A stretch of 64,000 nt of DNA from Oopsacas minuta (GCA_024704765.1 JAKMXF010000343.1:558001-622000), one strand, 5' to 3'. Counted from the first letter of the stretch, positions 46,491-58,903 are shown. Made by a program: numbers and translations. The notes: generated by a model not told the origin, from the letters alone.

Positions 46491-48282
46491 GTGCAAAACA
46501 GGAAATGCATAAAGCTGTGTAAAGTTCACTCATGTATTCCAGAGTTGTTGAACTTGTTAGCCTAGCCATTATAAACATTATAATTTGTTTAGTCCTTCTG
46601 GATGGCTTTAGAGAACTTTTCTTTTCTAGTTTGTAACTAAAACTGTACATTATGTGAGCTGAGCAAGTGTGGAGTATCGAGCTGGTAGAAATTAGTTTCC
46701 GAGTCACTATGATGAATTTTTTGCCAGCAGTTGGTCAGGTAAATTTCTAAACTTTGAAAATTTGAATGCATTACAAGTACTGTGCAACATTGGCAAGCTA
46801 AAGTCTACTTCTATGTGAGTAGGAGTAATATCCTTGATTAGAACTTTTTTTACATTATAACGCCATTTTTGCAAAAATGTGTGATTTCGATATTGGTCTG
46901 ATCGCTACTGATGATTTCACCAAGCGGAATTGGACTGACTAGGATGTTTAATTGTTAGAACGTAGTATAAAGATTTTTTCTGACATTTATCTAATTTACA
47001 AATAACTGATCCAGTGGCATCTAGATGCAATGTAAATTTTTCAAAAGGAATCGTTTTTTGGATAAGTATTTGTTCTTCCGTGTGCATGTGGATTACAAAA
47101 GGATTCCTAGACAATGTTTGAATATACACATTCAAGACAGTTCCTTTAATGGCACTATCGTACGTCTTTGAGTAATTATAACATCATTGAACATCTCGTC
47201 ACTAATTCTACATTTGGATGCTTGTTCAAACTTAATTTTTCGAATCACCTCGGCAGATTTTAGGTAGTTCATATTTCCATGTAACGCAATTGTTAATTTG
47301 GAAGTATTATCAAACTGCTCATAATGATACTTACTTGGCAAATTATATTGTAACTCTTTTGCAATTAATTCTCTGGCTTGTCCTGATAATTGTCTACTAT
47401 AGGATGTTCCATTGTTGAATGTTGACTTGAATGTGTTCCTATGACATTAACTGTAACCGTTAAATTTTCAACTGCAAAATTGGGTAGACAATTTATGGCG
47501 ATTCTTAGGTTGATACAACTTGCAAATTTGCATTTGGCCTCGGCGACAAAATAATGACATTTCTTTCGAGGGGAATTGAGGTTGATGCGATGATACAATA
47601 ATATTAGGACACAATATGGGAAAAACAGTCGACAAATTAGTGGTAAAAACATTTGTCCATTCACTATGTAGTGAAACTGCCTTATCTAATGGGCAGAGAA
47701 GTAACCATTCGCTCTGGGTTAAACTAAATTGATTTGACTCACGATTGTCTGAAGAATCTATTGAGTGAGTTTGCAGTGATAAGTCTGCGTAATTATCTGG
47801 ACGAAATTTGCAGTCACAAATCAATCAATACCATAGATGGAGTTTTGTTGAATTGATCATTATAAAAGTTTGTAAAATGGCGGATCGTTGGATTTTTTGT
47901 TTTATTTTCTCCATTTCTATCAAAGTTCTCACTTTTGGAACAAAGTTCACGTTTTTGATCAAGATTCGACAAAAAATCGATTAAACTAAACAGATTCAAA
48001 ATTACATAGGATAATATATAAATTTGTATCAATTCGCGTGAATATTGAAATTCAGTATATATTACCTGATTGTCTTGGTCCAGGATATAGCTGGACATCT
48101 CCACACTGACTGATAATAATGTTGATTAAGACCAATATTATACGACAGATGAATATGGAAATATGATGTGAAAAAGAAGGGAGAGAACAACTTGGTTTAC
48201 AACATTTGCAAAATGACAATCGGTTATTAGGTATCTTCATACCAAACCAAATAATTAAGATTTTTGGAAAATGAAAAATCAA
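46491..48282 (-). mobile_element. MULE-like DNA transposon relic with 2A-like motif
   Basis: On the minus strand, near the start of the open stretch 48282-48052, lies CGDVQLYPGP, close to the D-V-E-x-N-P-G-P 2A peptide pattern but with Tyr for Asn. Further pieces follow in changing frames: KCHYFVAEAKCKFASC (47560), KSAEVIRKIKFEQASKCRIS (47250), LHLDATGSVI (47030), and THIEVDFSLPMLHST (46800). The LDATGS and VDFS stretches look like the first two acid residues of a DDE catalytic core. The family assignment is tentative. Several frameshifts make it inactive. Confidence 0.6.
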
Positions 48283-49882
48283 TGAAGAAATTTAAAATCC
48301 GCTGAATTAAGTCCAAAAAAAAGATAATAATATAGAAAATCGCCCAAATACTAGATATATAGTATGGTAGAAATGATTATCATCATTATCAATTCATCAG
48401 AAACTTTAACACAGATGGCGCAATTTTCAGAAAACTGATATTGCAATCAAGTAAAATAATACAGCAAAAAGTATGGTTTTACACTACGAACAATATCTTG
48501 AATCAGAATAAATATTAATAAAAACAAATTTGTAGAAAATGCAAAATACAACAATCCACCTTTAGTTCATCATATGGGACCTCTCTACACCCTATGGTAA
48601 CAGAATTATAACGATTCAAATTGTGCTCGATTCTGGCTGTTAGCTCGCTGCTAACTTACACTCGTATACCATGAGAGTATGAGGGAGAAATTTAATAGGT
48701 AAACTATATGAAGAGGAGTATCATAATCGTAGATATCCAAACAGAAAAAAATAACAGTATTTTATAGTTCTATTATAAATGAATAGAATAATATAATAGC
48801 ACATATTTTGAGACTCCCGCTTTTTTGGTCAACCTCCCGCAAAAATGGTAAAGGCCTCCCGCTTTATGGTTTAGAGAGGTTGGCATCCCGGCTTAGAGAG
48901 TGACTCCTCTAAGGATACTCAGTAATACAAAACACAAATAAACAAATTTACCAATGCCAAAATATACATACAGACTTGCTCTAAACGGCAACACAGGGAG
49001 TTGATCTTACAAAATAATTCAATAACAAATATGCCATATACTTATGTCTAAATATATCTATATTATAATACTCAAATAGTACAATTTTACGATCATTCTA
49101 TGTCAGGTGTGATTATCCTGCTTGGAGGATTGGGCCTGAACCGGATACGAGTTGCCAGGGGGCATTGTTCCAGGACCAAGGATTTTACCATGGAGGTGGG
49201 GGACATTGCTCCCTGTGCCCCCAACGGCGAAGTCCCTGGCTAAGAGGGGCTTACCAGCTAAGCCATCAAAAATTTGCGGAATTTAACCCCAAATTCGCGA
49301 AAACAAGTCCCTCAGTTACTCTAGACACCTAGATATAGCTATACCGAAATCTTTATTGATTAAATATTCGATGTATTTCACTTTTCAAAATATGTTTATT
49401 GTATTCAGGATTATGAATATCAAATATATCAAAGAGTGTACTCCGATTCAGAAATATCAATAACTACATGGGAAATCCACAATGTGTATTTTGCCTAAAA
49501 TATCGAGCATTTGAATTATCAAATCTATGTTTTACGTGTTTTGACATAAATTACAACTCAAGACAACTCTATTATTAAGGGATATATATTAGATGACAAT
49601 TGTCCAATCAATTTCAAATTATGTGGAAATGGTGCCTGGACCAGGGAAGTTATTGAATTAATTAAAATGACTACGAAGGGGGAACGAATTTAATCAAATA
49701 ACAAGATACATAACTCAAACAAGAAAAATCAAGATAATCTTCACAAATCTAATACACTAAGAAAATCTAATATCTGCATCTATCTATCTCAGTGAAATCT
49801 AATGCACACACTATAATCTAAGAATAGTATACTTATGTTTAGTTCGTAAAGTATTTTCACACAATAATTACGATAAATATTC
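48283..49882 (-). other. 3' flank of gene C
   Basis: Colinear with the gene B and fragment D flanks. Holds the reverse complement of the AATAAA region (49348-49353). From 48569 outward it is part of palindrome 2. Confidence 0.55.
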
Positions 49883-50514
49883 TCAGGTAGAGTAGTCGTT
49901 AGGAGAAGAAGCTTCCAAAGGAGGTTTTTCTATTGAAAGGTCAACTTTTTTCTCAGGCGAATATGCAAGATTTATGTTCACATCTTGGTTATAAGTTTCA
50001 TTCCCGCGTGCTGGAAGATCAAAAAGCTGAGGATTAGTCTGAGACTTCACTGATTTTTTCAAAGAGTTCCTCTTCATAAAAAAGCAAACAACTACTGCAA
50101 TCACTAAAATCAGCAGCAGTAGAATTATAATAATGACTACCCCCACCACTATGACGTAAAAGACTGGATTAGTCGTAGGAATTATTACATTGCTGTCTGT
50201 AGATTGAGTGATGTTATTAGTTGGAGTTGCGATTGGTTCGCGGAAGTGATAAGTAGTTGCTGAAACATTTTCTGTTGAGAATGGGATCTGAAATTCTACT
50301 CGAATTGTGTAATTTACATTTCCTTGTAGATTAGTTATTTCGTAATGGTGAAATAGTGTTGTACCAACGAGAAATTCATAATCTTCTAATCCCAAATATA
50401 TTGAGAATATTACATCAGTATAACTAGCATTAGATTCTGATAACTCCCAAAATACGAGTACTGAACTTTCCCCGGAAGATTCTGCTCTTAAATTAATGAT
50501 ACTTTGTGTAGATT
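49883..50514 (-). CDS. Gene C exon 12: FN3-like, transmembrane and tail
   Basis: Same layout as gene B exon 10. Tail differences are VNINLAYS and LEASS. The tyrosine motifs are unchanged. Not reached if exon 9 is included in the transcript. Confidence 0.83.
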
Positions 50515-51079
50515 CTAAATAAATAAATAATTGTAAAATAGAATACAGTAGACCCTCATTAATCAGAAGTTACGAACAGGGCCGAATAGAACATTTCCCA
50601 AAACACAACCTGTGGGAAATGTGTTAAAATGTCCCAAAATACTTAATTGTATACAGGTCTTCAAAATAGGGCTTGGGTAACCTTGGCTGCCCTATTTTTC
50701 ATGAAACAATTCTAGTTCGATTTACCATGAGTCAGCATAGCCGATAGCCGTCTCACTAGCCATGGGCTTCTGAAGGCCCTGATTATATCCAAATCTACTG
50801 AGTACGTGTACTCCTAATTCCTATACTAATAGTAATGTAGAAAAGTATTTCACTAATCAAAGCAGATTGCTTTTTGCACTAGAACAATATTGTTCGCACA
50901 TTCTGACCGCTCGGTGGTTGATGTGATGTGGAGTTTAGAGTGTTATTGGCAATGGTGGAATGACTTTTATCCAATTATTTTGTCGAGGAAATCCATCCGT
51001 GGCCTTTGTAGACGTTTTGACTCGCAGTAGATTAGATATGATGTATTGTATTAAATTCTAGAACCTATAGATATCTTAC

Positions 51080-51355
51080 CAACAGCTGTAATGTATATCT
51101 GTATAGCCAGTGTCTCTATTCCTTCCCAATTAGTAACATAGAACCTGTACAGTCCTTCGTCAGATTGCTGGAAAATATCGAAAGTGATATAGCTCTGTGT
51201 GTCATTATCACTGTTTGGTCTCCGCCATCTCCCTACCAGGTTTGTACTCAGAACTACATCCTCAGACAGTATAGTAAAATCTGCTCTGTTGACATCAGGA
51301 GGCAGAAGAGGGAAAGCGGTGATTATTTGGTTGCCCAGTTGAATTAGAGGTTGAC
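51080..51355 (-). CDS. Gene C exon 11: cysteine-free Ig-like domain
   Basis: Matches gene B exon 9 (SDEGLYRFYVTNWEG) with NLVGRWRRPNSDNDTQ replacing NLQGRWQRPNSNNDTL. Open frame. Confidence 0.8.
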
Positions 51356-51415
51356 CTAATGAGCATAATTATACAATTAGACAATATCATACAACTGATG
51401 ATTCTAATATACATA

Positions 51416-51588
51416 CAGTGCAAACTCGATAATACAAATATGGTGAATACGAGATTCGGCTAAGACAGACAAATTATTACACAAATTAATGTACCTACAA
51501 TGGATATTCAAATGGTATTACTCCGGCTAATACAAAGGCGAACAGGATTTGACAGTCCGTTGGTGTTCGTATTTACGAGGTTCCACTG
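51416..51588. mobile_element. Pogo/Tigger-like MITE in gene C intron
   Basis: Same 173-base element and position as 32714-32886. Confidence 0.76.
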
Positions 51589-51612
51589 AATTAGGCTAAT
51601 GATCTAACTAAC

Positions 51613-51870
51613 TTTGAACGGAGAGTGCAACACTGACCAAAATATTTCCAGATTCGATATCATAACAGTTCAGGGTGATAACGTTCATATCTCCGATATA
51701 AGACGCCAGAGAGTAAATGTTAAGTGGATTGGCCAAAATTCCTGGTAGACCTTGAATCATCCAGTGAATATCAGTAAGTTGTACTGAGTTATCAGCTGGT
51801 GAATAGAAAAGATAGATATCTTCATTATCTATCCCAATCGTGTAATTGTAATAGCTATTCGCTACAGCTT
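51613..51870 (-). CDS. Gene C exon 10: Ig-like without first cysteine
   Basis: Matches gene B exon 8 closely, with a Y-N-Y in place of Y-T-Y near the start and L-S-V-Q at the end. Open frame, but downstream of the stop in exon 9. Confidence 0.8.
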
Positions 51871-51939
51871 CTATGAGAAAAATACAAAATCATATTCATA
51901 CAAGATTATTCTACTTTGCTATGGTATGTCGGAGTCTAC

Positions 51940-52242
51940 CTGTATAAAAATTTGGGGAGAATAACCCAACTGTATAAGTTCTACTCGTCCCTCCACTCTC
52001 TGTAACTTCACAGCTGTATTATCCAGGTTGAGTAGTGTACACTTGTATAGTACTAATTCCTGTATTAGGATCAGTTGTAGAAGTGAGATCAGTTCTGATA
52101 CCAGATAGATCTACATAACTCCACATCACTTCTGGTGTGTTCATATTCTCTGTAATACAGTAGAGTGTAGTGTCTGTTGTTAGAATTGTGTTGTCTGATA
52201 ATGCAGAGTAAGTTGATGCTATTACTTCTCCGAATACGTCCA
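51940..52242 (-). pseudogene. Gene C exon 9: Ig exon with TAA stop
   Basis: Matches gene B exon 7, but the codon after QPG is TAA (52021-52019). The base change is TAC to TAA. The rest of the exon, up to its GTAGAC donor, remains readable. The exon is phase 1-1, so skipping it keeps frame. Confidence 0.88.
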
Positions 52243-52386
52243 CTAGAGGATAACAAGCAATATATATAATACAAACGTCTCACGTACATCAAATATTGGC
52301 AATTATTCCTTAAGCAAGTCTTACAATTTGGGCTACATATTCCAGAATTCTGACTATAGAATTATTCAAATTTCAATAACACTTAC

Positions 52387-52767
52387 ATTTGGTACCACAG
52401 AAGTAGCAAGGCAGTGTGTCTGTACATGGTGTATCATTCCAAGTGTCTAAGATATTCGTAGTATGTACACACTGTTCAGGAGGTCCACCATTGGGCTGAC
52501 CAGTATCAAATCTCCTGAAATTATTGACAGTACCATCTGCCCAAGTAAATCTCCCGTTAATGTCTGTCTCTCTCAGTCCTATCCAACATTCTATCGAGCT
52601 AGTATTTATGCTAAACAACAAGTTATTCTGTTCACTTGATGATATTGTAACTAGGTCGTAGCCACTTGAAACACATTGTAGTCTAGAATCTTCCCAGTCG
52701 AGTGAGCCTGTGAAATAATTGATACATGTCCCATCACTTGATATAGCATCACATCCACTTGTAGGCA
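52387..52767 (-). CDS. Gene C exon 8: CTLD, QPN type
   Basis: Membrane-proximal subfamily with PCTDTLPCYFC. It is the last domain fully translated before the premature stop. Confidence 0.87.
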
Positions 52768-52852
52768 CTACAATACAAAGAAAGTATGTGAATGGTAAGT
52801 ATGAGTATAATGTAGTCCGCAAGGATTCAAAATTGCGAACAATGTACTTTAC

Positions 52853-53155
52853 CTGTAGTTGGGTCAGTATCGGGTATTACAGCTGTATAGGTTCTATTCA
52901 TCCCTCCACTCTCTGTAACTTCACAGCTGTAGTATCCAGGCTGAGTAGTGTACACTGTTATAGTACTAACTCCTGTATTAGGATCAGTTGTAGAAGTGAG
53001 ATCAGTTCTGATACCAGATAGATCTACATAACTCCACATCACTTCTGGTGTGTTCATATTCTCTGTAATACAGTAGAGAGTAGTGTCTGTTGTTAGAATT
53101 GTATTGTCTGATAATGCAGAGTATGTTGATGCTATTACTTCTCCGAATACGTCCA
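52853..53155 (-). CDS. Gene C exon 7: Ig-like domain
   Basis: VDLSGIRTD, STITVYTTQPGYYSCEV and PDTDPTTG, closest to gene A exon 13. Confidence 0.86.
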
Positions 53156-53402
53156 CTAAAGGATAACAAGCAATATATATAATATAAACGTCTCACGTAC
53201 ATCAAAATTGGCCAATATTCGTAAACAAGCATTACATTTCGGGCTACACATTCCAAATTTCTGACTATAGAATTATTTGAACAAGCAAGCTACGCCTACT
53301 TGCGTTACGCGGAAAGCGAAGTACGCTAGTAAGCGTGCCCACTGTATTCAGTATATTTGCATTTGAACATATGCATATCAACCATTTACATTTCTCAAAA
53401 TA

Positions 53403-53560
53403 CAGGGCAGTAGCCACTAAAATAAAGCGGTCAGGTTAACTTGACAAACCTGACTGAGTGGTCAGGTTAATCCAACCAACCTGATTGATTGGTACCATAT
53501 TGTGGAAATTCAGTAACTAAAAGTGGTCAGGTTGAAACTTGACCAGTGGCTACGGCCCTG
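53403..53560. mobile_element. Small inverted-repeat element (MITE) in gene C intron
   Basis: Counterpart of the element at 2142-2299, in the same relative intron position, with one changed base in the left terminal repeat (GGGCAGTAG for GGGCCGTAG). Confidence 0.83.
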
Positions 53561-54550
53561 TAATAGCATTACATTGGCCACAAATTCATCAGATTATTAA
53601 ACCTCAGAGATTGTCTGTCTGTCTGTCCGTTGTCAAGAAAAGGATTTACGGTATGCAATTTTGAAATTATCGCATCACTATGTATGTATTCATCGTGTTT
53701 ATCAAGGAAGTAAATAGAATTCAATAAAACTAAATTAAATATATCGAACATGCTGAATCCGATTTTCACACTTGAGGATTAATCATATGTAAATATACTG
53801 TTGTTTTTATGAATATAAGTAAACAAATTTGAAAATTGAGGTAGAATCAGACTTTCAACGACTATACTGGGGTAATCGAGTGTGCTGAGTCAGATTATTG
53901 TAAACAACATTAATAGTACTTAATCTCAATTGTTATTTGTCTGTTTGTTTGTTCGTTGAATACCTCGAGGCGGAATGTGCCAAGTTCATCATGAAGCGAT
54001 GAGCCAAAGGCTCGTTAATCATGAATTCCACATAATATACTTAGGTACAGTTTATGGAAATGATCAATAAGTTATCTACATGACTTTCACCGCTTGTGTA
54101 TTTGAACTACTCAATATAAGCCGTAATATAATTTCTACGTACCGTAATTCAATTCACAAACCTAGATACAGGTTTAAGAAATTGGCATTTGAATAATTGA
54201 TACAATAGAGTCCTCAATGTAGTGGCTTACATAACATAGTTACAGGTTTAACAAATTTGAATTTGAAAAATGTTGCGCAATTGGAACCATTTGCATCCTA
54301 ATTGGACTGGGTTAGAGCCTATATCATATGATTACTACAATTGGTAAATTCTCGAATCTGAAAGGTCAATACATTTTGACACCTATCTCAGAGAGTTTTT
54401 GAGGTAGCACTTAGATCTTATAACTTGTTCCTAGATGTATTCCATTCCACACACGTGCCAAATTCGAAGTTTGTAGTCATTACCAGATCCTTAATCAATT
54501 CCGAACAAAATATAAAAAAACCATCCACAAATGAATATAAAAACACTTAC

Positions 54551-54931
54551 ATTTGGTACCACAGAAGTAGCAAGGCAGTATGTCTGTACATGGTGTATCA
54601 TTCCAAGTGTCTAGAATATTCGTAGTATGTACACACTGTTCAGGAGGTCCACCATTGGGCTGACCGGTATCAAATCTCCTGAAGTTATTGACAGTACCAT
54701 CTGCCCAAGTAAATCTCCCGTTAATGTCTGTCTCCCTCAGTCCTATCCAACATTCTATTGAGCTAGTATTTATGCTAAACAACAAGTTATTCTGTTTACT
54801 TGATGATATTGTAACTAGGTCGTAACCACTTGAAACACATTGTAGTCTAGAATCTTCCCAGTTGAGTGAGCCTGTGAAATAATTGATACATGTCCCATCA
54901 CTTGATATAGCATCACATCCACTTGTAGGCA
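54551..54931 (-). CDS. Gene C exon 6: CTLD, QPN type
   Basis: Membrane-proximal subfamily, with SSSKQNN where other copies have SSSEQNN. QPN and WND are intact. Confidence 0.87.
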
Positions 54932-55011
54932 CTACAATACAAAGAAAGCATGTGAATGGGAAGCATAATGAGAAATCATAAAGTGTACTGTATCACCAGT
55001 AATCTAATTAC

Positions 55012-55314
55012 CTGTATTTGGGTCAGTATCAGGTATTACAGCTGTATAGGTTCTATTCATCCCTCCACTCTCTGTAACTTCACAGCTGTATGATCCTGGC
55101 TGATTAGTGTAAACTTGTATAGTACTAACTCCTGTATTAGGATCAGTTGTAGAAGTGAGATCAGTACTGATACCAAATAGATTTACATAACTCCACATCA
55201 CTTCTGGTGTGTTCATATTCTCGGTAACACAGTAGAGAGTAGTGTTTGATGTTAGAATTGTATTGTCTGATAATGGTGAGTATGTTGATGCTATTACTTC
55301 TCCAAACACATTCA
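55012..55314 (-). CDS. Gene C exon 5: Ig-like domain
   Basis: Its first three quarters match exon 3. It ends in PDTDPNTG like gene B exon 5, another sign of cassette exchange. Confidence 0.86.
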
Positions 55315-55374
55315 CTACAGGATAACATATCAAAATGGTATATCAAACTGCATGTAAACTTATTAATTACTTAC

Positions 55375-55767
55375 ACTTAGTTCCACAGAAGTAGCAATAA
55401 TATGGATCATCACAGATGCCATCATTCCAACTTTCAGCGGCCAGATCCCATGTTTGTACACAGTTTGCAATTGTTCCGCCATTAGGTTCGTTAACATGAA
55501 ATTGTCTAAACGTGCTATTACTACCATCTACCCAAACAAATGTCCCTTCATTCTCTATATCATTGAGTCCTATCCAACACTGAAATGAAGGACCACTTAT
55601 AATACTATATAACAATGAATTCTCCTCAGACGATGACACTGAAGCTAAGTCGTAGCCTCTTGAAAGACACTGTAGTCTAGATTCTTCCCAGCTAATAATA
55701 CCAGAACTTGTCCAATATGTGAAACATGTCCCTTCAGTTGATATTGGATCACAGCCGGTTGTAGGCA
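55375..55767 (-). CDS. Gene C exon 4: CTLD, EPN type
   Basis: Single copy of the middle subfamily that gene A has in triplicate. It differs by TTGCDPIST, WDLAAESWND and DPYYCYFC. Confidence 0.87.
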
Positions 55768-56013
55768 CTACAATACGTATTTATAATGAGAGGATCAATT
55801 TTATTGGTCATATCCTGTATACGTACATATATATGGTAAATCTCATAAAATACGAAGAAAGACAATGGCAATAACTAATACTGTCAACATGCCGCAACTC
55901 GAGTCCTCATAGAAATCAAAATATTATCGCGATAACGGATAAGGAGCACAAATATTGGAGGTTCCTGGTGTACGTATCAGCGAGAGTCTATTGGAAAATG
56001 TAATGTAATTTAC

Positions 56014-56316
56014 CTGGATTTGGATTTGCGTCAAATATTACAGCTGTATAAGTTCTATTCATCCCTCCACTCTCTGTAACTTCACAGCTGTATGATCCTG
56101 GCTGATTAGTGTAAACTTGTATAGTACTAACTCCTGTATTAGGATCAGTTGTAGAAGTGAGATCAGTACTGATACCAAATAGATTTACATAACTCCACAT
56201 CACTTCTGGTGTGTTCATATTCTCGGTAACACAGTAGAGAGTAGTGTTTGATGTTAGAATTGTATTGTCTGATAATGGTGAGTATGTTGATGCTATTACT
56301 TCTCCAAACACATTCA
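56014..56316 (-). CDS. Gene C exon 3: Ig-like domain
   Basis: YSPLSDN start with VNLFGIST, and FDANPNPG at the end. Signature Cys, Trp and Y-x-C are intact. Confidence 0.85.
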
Positions 56317-57031
56317 CTACAGAATAACATATCAAAGGATAAGTCCACCTGATATGATACAACTTTGTTGTAAGCAGCAAGAAGATACAAATATATTTCA
56401 TGTAATATTATTTCAGGAAAATACAATATATTCCTAATTCCAGTCAACAATGAATTTTGTATGTAATTCATGCTACTAGAGGTCACAAGTCCCAGCAGGA
56501 GACACTCTTGTCAGGTTAAATCGGCCATCAAATTTGAAATAATTTAATCCATTCCTTTACGTGATAAATATCATCACTGATATAGTGATATTATTATACT
56601 GAATGATGGGATCAATACATATATGAATTTTAGAAATATGCTAAACCTTGTTGGTTTATGCGTCATGTTGGGCTGGGTCGTGTCGATAAACTCCGCATGT
56701 ATGTACTCTACTACTATACACTGTCCAACAAAAATAAATATATAATATTGTATGTAGGGCCGCTCCCAGGACTCTTTAGTGGGGTGTGAGCAAAGGAAGA
56801 TTTGGGACAAAGTCTCCAACAAATTTTTGAAATACTGTGAAAAAATTTTCAATATAAATGTCGACTTAAACTGATGATGTCATCTATTGAGCTCAAAAGT
56901 ATGGATTATTTGAAGTATAATTCGAAACGAATAGCGACTGGCTAAAAGGTCGTGGCTAGGGATAATTCCTTCAGTATTAAATCACTAATTTCTTTTCTGA
57001 GAAATTCAAATATACAAATATGATCATTTAC

Positions 57032-57421
57032 CTTTAATGCCACAGAAATAGCAAGTAGATATCTGTGTCATACATTGAGCATCATTCCATTGACCATTCG
57101 ACCATATAATTTCTATACAGTGTTCCGTCGATCCACCATTATTGGGCTCACCATTACCAAAATTTCTATACGTACTATCACTTCCATCTACCCAAACAAA
57201 TGTTCCTTCATTATCTATATCATTGAGTCCTATCCAACAATGAGTAGTTCCTGTATTTAGGCCTAACGCCAGTGTATTCTCTGCAGATGATGATATTGTA
57301 GCTAGGTCATAACCGATCGAAAGACACTGTTGTCTAGAATCTACCCAGGAAATTTGAGAGCCTCGGAAATACCTGAAACACGTACCTTCATTTGATATTG
57401 CATCACATCCACTTGAAGGAA
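57032..57421 (-). CDS. Gene C exon 2: CTLD, EPN type
   Basis: 130-codon membrane-distal CTLD (PSSGCDAIS, RQQCLSIGYDL, HCWIGLNDI, NGEPNNGG, QWNDAQC, CYFCGIK). It was found by tracing the splice sites; no stop interrupts it. Confidence 0.85.
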
Positions 57422-58836
57422 CTACAATATAGAGGACATAAGATTGATAACATATCGATATCGGCTAAAATTATCCGATGCGATACATATCTGTACGATT
57501 ATATGAAAATAGAAAACATATCGATATATCTGATATATCTAAAATATCGGAAGTATCAGTAAATTATCGAATATTTGTAAATATTGCAAATATCAGAAAT
57601 ATACTTTGGTAATTTCGTTCAGTAAGGATCATTTGAAGACTATATCAATCTGTCTTGTTTAAGAAATATACCAATATGTTGTTGTAACGAAATTGAATAC
57701 GTATTTTACACCATAATCCACATAGAAATTGAGGCAAACATATCTTGTAGCTGTTGCAGAGGTGAATCTCTTGCCAGTGAGAAAATTTGAAATATTTCAA
57801 TTCGAATATTGAATAGGCTCCGTAGTCATTTGGTGCATATCATATATGGAAAGGGAGGTATATCAATATTATTCAATCTCAATTGTTGTTTGTTTGTTTG
57901 TTTGTCGGTTGTCAAGGAAAGGATATAAGGTATGCCATTTTGAAATTGTCGCATAACTATGTATTTTGGTATTGTAAACAACATCAATAGTATTAAATCT
58001 CAATTGTTGTCTGTCCGTTGATATCGATATATATTGTTTTATGAATAGGATTGCTCTAAACGGTTACCCAGGGGGTAACTAAGTATACTGAATCCGTGAT
58101 TCGCATTTTCAAGGTTCTCATATATGAAGTTATAGTTGTTTCTATGAATTTATAAAGGAAATACAAAGTTGAATCTTAAAATATAATTATAGACTTGCTC
58201 TTAACGGCTATAGATGGGTATCAAAGGATGCTGGATTCTAATTTTGCATATTCAAGTTTATCTTAAATTCTTTGTGTTTTTATGACTATAAAGTAAACAA
58301 ATAGTTGAAATATTTATTTATTAATTCAATTTTGCATTTTATACTTTACTAAATTTGAGGCATAAAGTGCCAAGTCACTACCTGTTCGAAAGCCGCGGAG
58401 CGCGAGCAAGCTAAGCTGCTCGTAATTCAGGGCTGTATCAATTCATATTGAGTTGGCAAAATAAACGAATTTTCTTGAATGAATTGAAAGAGTTTACAAC
58501 ACTAATTAAGCCAGAAGGTATAAAAAGTAGGTACATTATATGTTCTAAGAATTGGAAATCATCTAAGGAAATGATGTAACAATGTAGACATTGCTTCAGT
58601 CGTAACAGCAATGCATCAGTTATAAAGTTAGAAACTCAATATTTCGAATTTAACTCTTGGTTATAAAATGAATTGGGAAAATAAACTCATAATTTGGAAT
58701 GAGATTATTGGGTTGGTGAAAGAAAAGTAAACGAGTTGAAAGACAAATATTGAGGTTTTGCCAACTCAAAATGAGTTGATACAGCACTGCCTGACTCGTA
58801 TACATAATAATTATCAAATGAACACAATATACTTAC
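57422..58836 (-). other. Gene C intron 1
   Basis: Colinear with gene A intron 1, including the ATCGATAT-rich element beside exon 2 and the dispersed repeat at 57870-58100. No exon was seen. Confidence 0.5.
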
Positions 58837-58903
58837 CTTGTGAGTAGACTAGCGTGTGCAACTGAAGCACCAATATCGATAAAATGAAATATAGATGCTT
58901 CAT
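58837..58903 (-). CDS. Gene C exon 1: signal peptide
   Basis: MKHLYFILSILVLQLHTLVY type leader. An in-frame upstream ATG is present at 58924. Confidence 0.85.

Larger units (their letters stand above)
48569..52344 (-). repeat. Left arm of palindrome 2
   Basis: Reverse complement of 60225-64000. Coordinates sum to 112569 at both ends, so there is no net insertion or deletion in 3.8 kb. The last exon encodes an identical 170-residue stretch in both arms. Confidence 0.95.
49883..58903 (-). pseudogene. Gene C: CTLD-Ig receptor with premature stop
   Basis: Minus-strand join 58903-58837, 57421-57032, 56316-56014, 55767-55375, 55314-55012, 54931-54551, 53155-52853, 52767-52387, 52242-51940, 51870-51613, 51355-51080, 50514-49883. 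All splice sites and phase-1 junctions are intact. With every exon used the frame would hold 1,330 codons, but exon 9 has TAA at 52021-52019 (QPG then stop, in place of the Tyr-Tyr-Ser-Cys of the Ig domain). A full transcript would therefore give about 914 residues: signal peptide, four CTLDs, three and a half Ig domains and no membrane anchor. It may be a soluble form, a nonsense-decay target, or a gene rescued by in-frame skipping of exon 9. Downstream exons are undamaged, so the stop is recent. Confidence 0.82.
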
